Source: JAVKSM01 sp039583705 (lineage in GTDB: Bacteria > Actinomycetota > Actinomycetes > Mycobacteriales > Pseudonocardiaceae). Taken from it: a DNA stretch of 7,352 bases. The stretch covers positions 1 through 7,352 of the forward strand of contig JAVKSM010000134.1 of NCBI GenBank assembly GCA_039583705.1, read 5' to 3'. The translations under genes were made by a program, and so were the position numbers. Shown one piece after another: positions 1-5,321 of this stretch. Below the pieces are notes generated by a model. It did no database searches. It was not told the DNA's origin and saw nothing but the letters and a program-made list of their open reading frames with translations. How positions within the stretch are numbered: position 1 is the first letter of the stretch; every line of letters begins with the position of its first letter.

Positions 1-377
1 CCCACGCCGGCGTCCCGGTGACCGACGCCGAGCTCGCCGCACTCGCCGAGGCGCTGCTCGCCTCGGACACCCCCCGGTCGAACCCGGATCCCCCCCATCC
101 CGACCTCGTCGAGCGCGGCCAGCGCCCGTCGCTGACCGCCGAGCACATCCGCCGCCACACCGCCCGGCTGTCGGCGGTCGAGGTGGCCGCGCTCGCCGCC
201 GCGGTCGACGACGGCACCCCCGTGGTGATCGACTACATCGACACCGGAGGCGCGGCCACCCGCCGCACGGTCGAGCCGACCGTGTTCCGCCCTCCCATGC
301 TCGTCGCCTGGTGTTATCTGCGCGACGACGAGCGCGACTTCCTGCTCGACCGGATCCTGGCGGTCCACCCCGCCTGA
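1..377 (+). CDS. C-terminal part of a WYL-domain protein (5' end outside the window)
   Basis: The reading frame is open from the first bases of the window to the TGA at 375-377, so this is probably the end of a longer gene. A GTG at 18 could act as a start, but no Shine-Dalgarno sequence precedes it. The last 55 or so residues have the WYL-type pattern: a beta strand (VVIDYID), a turn with TRRTVEP, then LVAWCYLRDDER followed by FLLDRI near the end. WYL domains are ligand- or nucleic-acid-sensing modules, found in DNA-binding regulators and in actinobacterial helicase-associated proteins. The preceding stretch is alanine-, proline- and glutamate-rich and looks like a linker. I cannot tell from this fragment whether the N-terminus is a winged-helix regulator or a helicase-like protein. 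The gene ends 5 bp before the stop codon of the convergent aldo/keto reductase, with no separate terminator hairpin between them. Confidence 0.6.
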   Translation, partial: HAGVPVTDAELAALAEALLASDTPRSNPDPPHPDLVERGQRPSLTAEHIRRHTARLSAVEVAALAAAVDDGTPVVIDYIDTGGAATRRTVEPTVFRPPMLVAWCYLRDDERDFLLDRILAVHPA

Positions 378-382
378 GGCGC

Positions 383-1213
383 TCAGCCGCCGAAGGTGTC
401 CGGGTCCGGCCCCACCCGGCCCCGTGGTGAGCCCAGGCCGCTGACGGCGGCCATGTCCGCCGCGCTGAGCTCGAAGCCGAAGAGGTCGATGTTCTCCCGG
501 ATCCGCCGCGGGGTCACTGATTTCGGGATGGCGATGACGCCGAGCTGCAGGTGCCAGCGCAGCACGACCTGCGCCGGGCTCCTGCCGTACCGCTCGGCCA
601 GCCCGGTGATCGTCGGATCGTCGAGCAGGGTGCCCTGCGCCAGCGGCGACCACGCCTCGGTGGCGATCCCGTGCTCGCGGTGGAGGTCGCGCAACCCGGC
701 CTGCGGGAACCGCGGGTGCAGCTCGATCTGGTTGAGCGCCGGGACCGTGCCGGTCTCGTCGAGCAGGCGCCGCAGGTGCGCCGGCTGGAAGTTGGAGACG
801 CCGATCGCGCGTACCCGGCCGTCGGCCTCCAGCTTCTCGAACGCCTTCCACGCCTCGACGTACCGGCCGCGGCGCGGCAGCGGCCAGTGGATCAAGAACA
901 GGTCGACGTAGTCCAGGCCGAGCACCCGCCGGCTGGCGTCGAAGGCCGCGAGCGCCTGGTCGTAGCCGTGCTCGCCGTTGTCGAGCTTGGTCGTGACGAA
1001 CAGCTCCTCGCGCGGCAGCCCGCTGGTCCGCACCGCCTCGCCGACGCCCCGCTCGTTGCGGTACATCTGGGCGGTGTCGACGCTGCGGTAGCCGGCCTCC
1101 AGCGCCGTCCGCACGACCTGCGCCGTGTCCGGCGGAGGCACCTGGAACACGCCGAAGCCGAGTTGGGGGATCCGCACGCCGTTGTTCAACGTCACGGTGG
1201 GAACGCTGCTCAT
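383..1213 (-). CDS. aldo/keto reductase, 2,5-diketo-D-gluconate reductase-like (AKR-1)
   Basis: A 276-residue soluble NADPH-dependent oxidoreductase with a TIM barrel, expected to reduce aldehydes or ketones to alcohols in the cytoplasm. The catalytic tetrad is visible: Asp46 and Tyr51 (SVDTAQMY), Lys76 (VTTKLD) and His109 (LIHWP). GVSNF lies at 138-142, NQIELHP at 161-167, and the cofactor signature IPKSVTPRRIREN at 229-241. Length and motifs fit the DkgA/AKR5-type branch; the true substrate cannot be read from sequence. I chose the ATG at 1213 because MSSVPTVTLNNGVRIPQLGFG is the usual family N-terminus. An in-frame TTG at 1252 has a better ribosome binding site (GGAAGG, 8 nt upstream) and would add 13 residues; an ATG at 1219 is also possible. 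The gene starts 55 bp after the stop of AKR-2 in the same orientation, so the two are probably co-transcribed. Confidence 0.9.
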   Translation of the reverse strand: MSSVPTVTLNNGVRIPQLGFGVFQVPPPDTAQVVRTALEAGYRSVDTAQMYRNERGVGEAVRTSGLPREELFVTTKLDNGEHGYDQALAAFDASRRVLGLDYVDLFLIHWPLPRRGRYVEAWKAFEKLEADGRVRAIGVSNFQPAHLRRLLDETGTVPALNQIELHPRFPQAGLRDLHREHGIATEAWSPLAQGTLLDDPTITGLAERYGRSPAQVVLRWHLQLGVIAIPKSVTPRRIRENIDLFGFELSAADMAAVSGLGSPRGRVGPDPDTFGG

Positions 1214-1268
1214 GCCCATGAGAACGGGGTGAGCCCGCGCCAGGCTTCCCAAACGGGAGACCTTCCGC

Positions 1269-2261
1269 TCACCGGGGGGCGTCGCCGCGGCGGTAGCCGA
1301 CGGTCAGCTCGTCGAGCCGCTTGGCGAGGTCGTCGTCGAGCCTGACCTCGGCGGCGGTCAGCGTGGCGTCGAGCTGGTCGGGGTGGCTGGCGCCGACGAT
1401 CGGCGCGGTGACCGCCGGGTGCCGCAGCACCCACGCCACCGCCAGCGTGGGCAGCGCCAGCGCGGCTTCGTCGGCCAGCGCCCGCAGCGCGTCGACGGTG
1501 TCGAAGACGTGGGAGTGCCAGTAGCGGTCCTGGTAGATCGAGGCCGCCGAGCCGAGCGTGAAACGGCTGCCCGCGGTGGGTGTCGAGCCCCGGACATGCT
1601 TTCCGGACAGCATGCCGCCAGCGAGCGGGTTGTACGGGAGAATCCCGAGCCCTTCCTCGAGGCACAACGGGAACAGCTCGCGCTCGAACTGTCGGAACAG
1701 CAGGTTGTAGCGGGGCTGCACGCTCTCGAAACGCGCGAGGCCGCGCGCCTCGCTGATCCCGATCGCCCGGGCCACCCGGTAGGCGAGGTAGTTGGAGCAC
1801 CCGACGTAGCGCACCTTCCCGGCCCGCACCAGTTCGTCCAGCGCGGTCAGCGACTCCGCCAGCGGGGTGTCCCGGTCGTCGCTGTGCAACTGGTACAGGT
1901 CGATCCAGTCGGTGCCCAGCCGGCGCAGCGACGACTCGACCGCATCCATGACGTGCCGGCGGCTGGCGCCGCGGTCCCACGGCGCCGGGCCGACCGGGGA
2001 GACGCACTTGGTGGCGAGCACGAACCGCTCCCGCCGACCGCGAAGCCACCGGCCCACGATCTCCTCGGTGCGCCCCACGGTCGTGAGGTCGCCGCCGAGC
2101 GGGTACACATCCGCGGTGTCGAGGAACGTGACACCGCCCTCGGCGGCGCGGTCGAGCACCGCCGAGGCCGCGTCCTCGTCGATCTGCAGACCGAAGGTCA
2201 TGGTGCCCAGGCACAGCCGGGACACCCGCAGCCCGGTCCGGCCGAGTCGCACGTGCTCCAT
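1269..2261 (-). CDS. aldo/keto reductase, Tas/YajO-like (AKR-2)
   Basis: A 330-residue cytoplasmic NADPH-dependent aldo/keto reductase. The N-terminus VRLGRTGLRVSRLCLGTMTFG is the hallmark of the larger Tas/YajO/beta-subunit-like branch, distinct from the neighbouring reductase. Catalytic residues are Asp48 and Tyr53 (FLDTADVYPLGG), Lys85 (LATK) and His126 (DLYQLH). GCSNY lies at 154-158, QPRYNLL at 182-188, PYNPLAGGMLSGK at 209-221, and the cofactor-binding segment PIVGASHPDQL at 287-297. The ATG at 2261 is preceded by a purine-rich ribosome binding site (GGGAGAGGGAGGG) and matches the family start. It is first in a likely two-gene operon with AKR-1 and is divergent from the AhpD-like remnant across 75 bp. 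Substrate is unknown; family members reduce sugars, methylglyoxal-type carbonyls or xenobiotic aldehydes. Confidence 0.92.
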   Translation of the reverse strand: MEHVRLGRTGLRVSRLCLGTMTFGLQIDEDAASAVLDRAAEGGVTFLDTADVYPLGGDLTTVGRTEEIVGRWLRGRRERFVLATKCVSPVGPAPWDRGASRRHVMDAVESSLRRLGTDWIDLYQLHSDDRDTPLAESLTALDELVRAGKVRYVGCSNYLAYRVARAIGISEARGLARFESVQPRYNLLFRQFERELFPLCLEEGLGILPYNPLAGGMLSGKHVRGSTPTAGSRFTLGSAASIYQDRYWHSHVFDTVDALRALADEAALALPTLAVAWVLRHPAVTAPIVGASHPDQLDATLTAAEVRLDDDLAKRLDELTVGYRRGDAPR

Positions 2262-2336
2262 GGCCTCGCCCTCCCTCTCCCGCCAGCCTCGCACACCGCG
2301 GCGCCCCGGCCGGGACGACGGGTAGCGTCGCGGGCC
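2262..2336. promoter_or_regulatory. 75-bp divergent intergenic region between AKR-2 and the AhpD-like remnant
   Basis: This gap must hold the promoter of the minus-strand reductase pair and, if transcribed, that of the plus-strand remnant and dehydrogenase. On the plus strand a TAGCGT hexamer at 2323-2328 lies 8 bp before the ATG at 2337. That spacing would suit a leaderless transcript, but no convincing -35 is present. On the minus strand the AKR-2 ribosome binding site occupies about 2265-2280. No clear operator repeat was seen. Confidence 0.3.
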
Positions 2337-2520
2337 ATGAGCGGGCAGGTGAGCCGGTTCGGCGTGGTGGAGCTCGACGACCTGCCCGCGGACCTGCGGG
2401 AGCGCGTCGGCGCGATCGCCGCTGGGTCCGGTTTCGTGCCCAACGTTCGCGATGTCCAACCTGCTGGCGCACCTCACGGCGCTGCGGCCCAACCCGGAGT
2501 TCTTCATGATGGACAGGTGA
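2337..2520 (+). pseudogene. remnant of an AhpD/carboxymuconolactone decarboxylase-like gene, frameshifted and truncated
   Basis: The ATG at 2337 opens a frame reading MSGQVSRFGVVELDDLP, then DLRERVGAIA and SGFVPNV. This is the typical N-terminus of peroxidase-related AhpD-fold proteins, which continue VPNVF followed by an LAH segment. Here the frame departs from the family after the Val at 2445-2447. In the next frame, starting at 2446, it continues with F-AMSNLLAHL and RPNPEFFMMDR and then stops at TGA 2518-2520. One missing base in GT-TTC near 2445 explains the break. The remaining family sequence, including the CxxC/His redox site, is absent, so the product cannot be an active peroxidase. 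In the original frame there is no stop, so the fragment reads on into the dehydrogenase. Family assignment rests on about 40 residues, so it is moderate. Confidence 0.55.
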
Positions 2521-2525
2521 CGGAC

Positions 2526-3380
2526 GTGACTCGCGTAGCCCTGCTGGGAACCGGGATCATGGGCTCGGGGATGGCCCGCAACCTCCTCCAGGCGGGCCTG
2601 GACCTGACGGTCTGGAACCGCAGCCGGGAGAAGGCCCTTCCGTTCGCCGACGAGGGCGCCAAGGTCGCGCATCAGCCGGCCGACGCGGTGTCCGACGCCG
2701 ACGTCGTCGTGACGATGCTGTTCGACGCCGACGCGGTGGAAGAGGTCATGGCGGGCGCGCTCGAGGCGATGCCCGGACCGGCGGTGTGGGCGCAGACCAG
2801 CACGGTGGGCCTGGCGGGCACCCAGCGCCTCGCCGAGCTGGCGGCCCGGCACGGCCGGGCCTTCGTCGACGCGCCGGTGCTGGGCACCAGGCAGCCCGCC
2901 GAGCAGGGCGAGCTGGTCGTCCTCGCTTCCGGGCCGCGGGAGCTGGCCGGCCGGGTGGCGCCGGTGTTCGATGCGGTCGGGACCAGGACCGTGTGGGTCG
3001 GCGAGCGGCCCGGGCAGGGCCACCGGCTCAAGCTGGCGGTCAATTCCTGGATTCTCTCGATCACGGCCGCGACGGGGCAGGCGATCGCGCTGGCCCGCGA
3101 CCTGGGCGTCGACCCGCAGTCGTTCCTCGACACCATCGCCGGCGGCGGCACCGACAGCCCGTACGCCCAGCTCAAGGGAAAGGCGATGATCGTCGAAGAG
3201 TTCCCGCCCTCGTTCGGCCTCGCCGGCGCGGTGAAGGACTCCGAGCTCATCGTCGACGCGCTGCGCGAGGCCGGCGACGACCCCTCGCTGATGGCAGCGG
3301 TGCGGGGGCTCATGGCGAAGGCAGCCGACGCGGGGCACGGCGAGGAGGACATGGCCGCGGTCGTGCTCGCGTTCTCCTGA
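2526..3380 (+). CDS. NAD(P)-dependent beta-hydroxyacid dehydrogenase (3-hydroxyisobutyrate dehydrogenase/glyoxylate reductase family)
   Basis: A 284-residue cytoplasmic dehydrogenase of the HIBADH superfamily, which interconverts beta-hydroxyacids and their semialdehydes. The Rossmann motif GTGIMGSGMARNLL begins at residue 8, and WNRS at 30-33 ends the second strand; an Arg there usually favours NADP(H). The substrate-binding signature is DAPVLGTRQPAEQGEL (115-130). It has the KKPAE-like form of glyoxylate/succinic-semialdehyde reductases rather than the DAPVSGG of classical HIBADH. Catalytic Lys169 and Asn173 lie in KLAVN, and the all-alpha C-terminal domain follows, with the conserved Lys of LAGAVKDSELI at 232-242. 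The GTG at 2526 was chosen because AGGTGA lies 5 nt upstream and translation then starts right at the Rossmann fold. A GTG at 2517 is also in frame, and the frame is open back to 2337. Substrate unknown; no linked valine-catabolic gene is visible beside it. Confidence 0.88.
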   Translation: MTRVALLGTGIMGSGMARNLLQAGLDLTVWNRSREKALPFADEGAKVAHQPADAVSDADVVVTMLFDADAVEEVMAGALEAMPGPAVWAQTSTVGLAGTQRLAELAARHGRAFVDAPVLGTRQPAEQGELVVLASGPRELAGRVAPVFDAVGTRTVWVGERPGQGHRLKLAVNSWILSITAATGQAIALARDLGVDPQSFLDTIAGGGTDSPYAQLKGKAMIVEEFPPSFGLAGAVKDSELIVDALREAGDDPSLMAAVRGLMAKAADAGHGEEDMAAVVLAFS

Positions 3381-3400
3381 GCGTTTCCTCCTGAGCGTTT
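3374..3400. repeat. 13-bp direct repeat across the dehydrogenase stop codon
   Basis: CTCCTGAGCGTTT occurs at 3374-3386 and again at 3388-3400, a 14-bp period. The first copy contains the TGA stop (3378-3380) of the dehydrogenase; the second lies just after it in another frame. It looks like a small replication-slippage duplication. The rest of the 50-bp gap to the convergent permease (to 3430) shows no hairpin that I would call a terminator. Confidence 0.75.
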
Positions 3401-3430
3401 TCTCGAGGGCGTCGCCGACGGGGATGCCGG

Positions 3431-4768
3431 TCACGGGTGAGGCGTTGCTGACCGGGCGGCGCCGGCCTCGTCGGATTGGACGGTGTCGTCGGATTGGACG
3501 GTGTCGTCGGATTGGACGGCGTAGCGGCGCTGGCAGTGGTCGGAGCAGAAATAGCTGACCTGGCCGTCGTGGACAGCGGTGGCCGGGGCGGTGGCCTTCT
3601 CCACCTGCATGCCGCAGACCGGGTCCCTGGCGTAGCCGGCGCCGCCGCCGAAACGCACCCGGTTGCTGGAGAGCCAGTACAGGACGGCGAAGCCGATCAG
3701 AGCGATGATGTCGAGGATCGTCGTGTAATTCCAGTGCACGCCCTCCATCGCCACCAGATGTGGGCGGGTGGCGGGGACCAGCCCGGCGGCGCGGAACAGG
3801 TACTCGGTGAGCAGCCCGGCGGCGCTCATGACGGCCCAGAACACGACGAGCAGCCGCAGCGTCAGCCGGGTGCCGTAGTAACGGCGATAGATCAACAGCA
3901 ACGGGAGTGTGATCAAGTCGGCGAACACGAAGGAGACCACCCCGCCGAAGCTGATCCCGCCGACCCACAGCGCCGCGGCCAGGGGGACGTTGCCCACCGA
4001 GCAGACGAAGGCGAGGATCGCCAGCAGCGGGCCGAGCGCCACGTCCGCCAGGCTGGAGGCGAAGCCGTGGCCGGTGAGGAACAGCGCCTGCCACGTCCCG
4101 GCCGGCACCAGCACGGTGGCGAACCCGGCGACGAGGAACCCGATGAGCAGTTCCTTGCGGAGCATCGTGAGGTCGCTGACCGTGTAGCCGGCGGCATCCG
4201 TCCAGCCGGCCAGGCTGCGGATCCGCTCCCGCAGCGGACGCCGCCCCTGCTCGCCGAGGTCCCCGGTGGGCTCGCCGTGCCCGACGTGGGCGATGGGTGC
4301 AGCCGGGCCCGGGTCGAGCCGGTCGCGGGCCACCTCGACCAAGCGCGCCGGGACGACACGGGGGAGCACCAGCGCCAGCAGCGTGATCATGATGACGCCG
4401 CCGACCAACTCGGCCACCGCGAACTGCCACCCGAGCAGCAGCCACAGCACGATGCCCAGCTCCACCACGAGGTTGGTGGAGGCGAACATGAACACCATCG
4501 AGGAGGTGAAGTCCGCGCCGCGGGCGAACAACGACTTGCCCAGCGCCGCGGCGGCATACGAGCACGACGAGGACACCATCCCCAGGAACCCCGCCTTGCC
4601 GAGGGTCCTCGGACGGTGGTCTCCCAACACACGCTGCATCTGGCCGCGCGAGACGAACGCCTGCACCGCCCCGGAGAGCCCGAAACCGAGCACCAGCGCC
4701 CACAGCGTCTGCCATGCCATCGAGAAGGCCTCGTAGAGGCTGTCCCCGAACGCGGTCAGCACGCTCAC
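3431..4768 (-). CDS. DUF318/ArsP-type permease with C-terminal YHS metal-binding domain
   Basis: A 445-residue integral membrane protein of the DUF318/ArsP_1 permease family, expected to export a metal(loid) or organometal species across the plasma membrane. Several long hydrophobic segments fall into two halves separated by a charged cytoplasmic stretch. Family marks are SSSCSYAAAALGKSLF (66-81, Cys69), STNLVVELGIVLW in the first half, and CSVGNVPLAAALW and GGISFGGVVSF in the second. Residues 379-417 form a YHS domain (DPVCGMQVE, then YFCSDHC; Cys385, Cys408 and Cys412), a likely metal-binding site. The protein ends in an acidic tail with three VQSDDT-type repeats. I chose the GTG at 4768, which has AGGGGG 5 nt upstream; Met17 (4720) is a less likely start. 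It follows csoR by 46 bp and is most likely co-transcribed with and repressed by it. Transport substrate is not shown by the sequence. Confidence 0.88.
   Translation of the reverse strand: MSVLTAFGDSLYEAFSMAWQTLWALVLGFGLSGAVQAFVSRGQMQRVLGDHRPRTLGKAGFLGMVSSSCSYAAAALGKSLFARGADFTSSMVFMFASTNLVVELGIVLWLLLGWQFAVAELVGGVIMITLLALVLPRVVPARLVEVARDRLDPGPAAPIAHVGHGEPTGDLGEQGRRPLRERIRSLAGWTDAAGYTVSDLTMLRKELLIGFLVAGFATVLVPAGTWQALFLTGHGFASSLADVALGPLLAILAFVCSVGNVPLAAALWVGGISFGGVVSFVFADLITLPLLLIYRRYYGTRLTLRLLVVFWAVMSAAGLLTEYLFRAAGLVPATRPHLVAMEGVHWNYTTILDIIALIGFAVLYWLSSNRVRFGGGAGYARDPVCGMQVEKATAPATAVHDGQVSYFCSDHCQRRYAVQSDDTVQSDDTVQSDEAGAARSATPHP
3464..3517 (-). repeat. 18-bp tandem repeat, three units, encoding VQSDDT in the permease tail
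   Basis: Units at 3482-3499 and 3500-3517 are identical (GGTGTCGTCGGATTGGAC on the plus strand). The unit at 3464-3481 differs at two bases. They keep frame and encode VQSDDT, VQSDDT and VQSDEA at residues 418-435, just after the YHS domain. The near-identity of the DNA indicates recent slippage, so copy number probably varies between strains. Confidence 0.9.
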
Positions 4769-4814
4769 CGCCACCCCCTGAGCCGGCACCCGGGGCCGCC
4801 CACGGCGCCGGCGC

Positions 4815-5096
4815 TCACGACCTGACCAGCCGGGCGATCGCGGCGGAGGCCTCGGTGACCTTGTCCTGGGCGCCCGGGCCGCCGGCGGCGATGGCGTCGG
4901 TGACGCAGTGGCTGAGGTGGTCCTCGAGCAGCCCGAGAGCGACCGCCTGCAGTGCCCGGGTCGTCGCCGAGACCTGGGTGAGGATGTCGATGCAGTAGGT
5001 GTCGGCCTCCACCATCCGGGCCAGCCCCCGGACCTGGCCCTCGATCCGGCGCAGCCGTTTGAGCATCGCGTCCTTGTTCTCGCCGTAGCCGTACAT
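4815..5096 (-). CDS. csoR: CsoR-family copper-sensing transcriptional repressor
   Basis: A 93-residue all-helical DNA-binding repressor of the CsoR/RcnR (DUF156) family. Apo-CsoR binds its operator; metal binding releases it and induces efflux genes. The family core is clear: LKRLRRIEGQVRGLARMVE at 12-30, then YCIDIL (34-39) and DHLSHC (59-64). Cys35, His60 and Cys64 have exactly the spacing of the Cys36-His61-Cys65 Cu(I) ligands of Mycobacterium tuberculosis CsoR. Copper is therefore the best-supported inducer, rather than nickel (RcnR) or formaldehyde (FrmR). Length is near the family norm. The ATG at 5096 is the natural start; it has no proper Shine-Dalgarno, only GGGGC directly in front, and may be translated from a leaderless mRNA. 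It heads an operon with the permease and probably represses itself through the inverted repeat at 5108-5124. Confidence 0.93.
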   Translation of the reverse strand: MYGYGENKDAMLKRLRRIEGQVRGLARMVEADTYCIDILTQVSATTRALQAVALGLLEDHLSHCVTDAIAAGGPGAQDKVTEASAAIARLVRS

Positions 5097-5102
5097 GCCC
5101 CG

Positions 5103-5108
5103 ATCCTA
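5103..5108 (-). promoter_or_regulatory. csoR: probable -10 element of the csoR-permease promoter
   Basis: On the minus strand TAGGAT occupies 5108 to 5103, a good match to the actinobacterial TANNNT -10 consensus. Six bases separate it from the A of the csoR ATG at 5096, so transcription would begin at or next to the start codon, giving a leaderless mRNA. No recognisable -35 is found 17 or 18 bp upstream (GCCCCA/CGCCCC). Called from position and match only. Confidence 0.45.
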
Positions 5109-5124
5109 TACCCTCCAAGGGTAT
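5108..5124. promoter_or_regulatory. probable CsoR operator (perfect 7-3-7 inverted repeat)
   Basis: ATACCCT (5108-5114), spacer CCA, AGGGTAT (5118-5124) form a perfect inverted repeat. Known CsoR operators are G/C-tract inverted repeats bounded by ATA/TAT, so both composition and layout fit. It overlaps the first base of the predicted -10 and fills the spacer upstream of it, so bound repressor would block RNA polymerase. Its distance of 11 bp from the csoR start fits autoregulation. Confidence 0.75.
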
Positions 5125-5207
5125 GTGGGGCGACCCGCTTCCCGGTCGCCGCGGCGGATCGTAGCGGGCGCATCTCCCGCCGGTCGGCGTCGGCACGCGC
5201 CCTGGCC

Positions 5208-5223
5208 GGCACGGCGCCGTGCC
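5208..5223. repeat. 16-bp perfect palindrome upstream of E1-alpha
   Basis: GGCACGGCGCCGTGCC reads the same on both strands. It lies about 100 bp before the E1-alpha start and overlaps the first six bases of the 15-bp box shared with the E1-beta leader. It could be a regulator site or a GC-rich chance palindrome; the E1-beta copy of the box lacks it. Confidence 0.5.
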
Positions 5224-5232
5224 AGGATGGCG
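5218..5232 (+). promoter_or_regulatory. 15-bp box upstream of E1-alpha, identical to one upstream of E1-beta (candidate promoter or operator)
   Basis: CGTGCCAGGATGGCG occurs here, ending 89 bp before the E1-alpha ATG, and again at 6620-6634 ahead of E1-beta. CAGGAT (5223-5228) could be a -10 hexamer, with a TG two bases before it. GCCA-GGA-TGGC inside the box is also a short inverted repeat, so an operator reading is possible. No clear -35 is visible for this copy. The rest of the csoR to E1-alpha gap (5125-5321) shows only the overlapping palindrome and the E1-alpha ribosome binding site. Confidence 0.5.
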
Positions 5233-5321
5233 GAGGGAGCGTGCCGCGCCCGGGCGTCGGCTCCGGTCCGGTCCGCGCACCGCCATGTACCGCTGCACCC
5301 GACCGGACGAGGAGCACGCAG

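Noticed and set aside
1210..2472. A 420-codon minus-strand frame over AKR-2
   Set aside because: Arg/Pro/Ala-rich out-of-frame shadow of AKR-2, with no recognisable domain.
3464..3517. CRISPR-like array
   Set aside because: The units are adjacent, have no spacers and keep the coding frame of the permease tail.
1269..4715. A single 1148-codon open frame on the minus strand
   Set aside because: Only its last 331 codons (AKR-2) look like protein. The rest is arginine/proline/alanine-rich antisense or out-of-frame translation of the permease and dehydrogenase, a normal effect of very high GC content.
3476..4825. A 449-codon plus-strand frame opposite the permease
   Set aside because: His/Gln/Asp/Gly-rich mirror of permease codons with no domain. 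The minus-strand frame has clear DUF318 and YHS motifs.
4908..5321. N-terminal extension of E1-alpha back to 4908
   Set aside because: It would run through csoR, its operator and the E1-alpha leader. The ATG at 5322 has an excellent ribosome binding site and fits the family.
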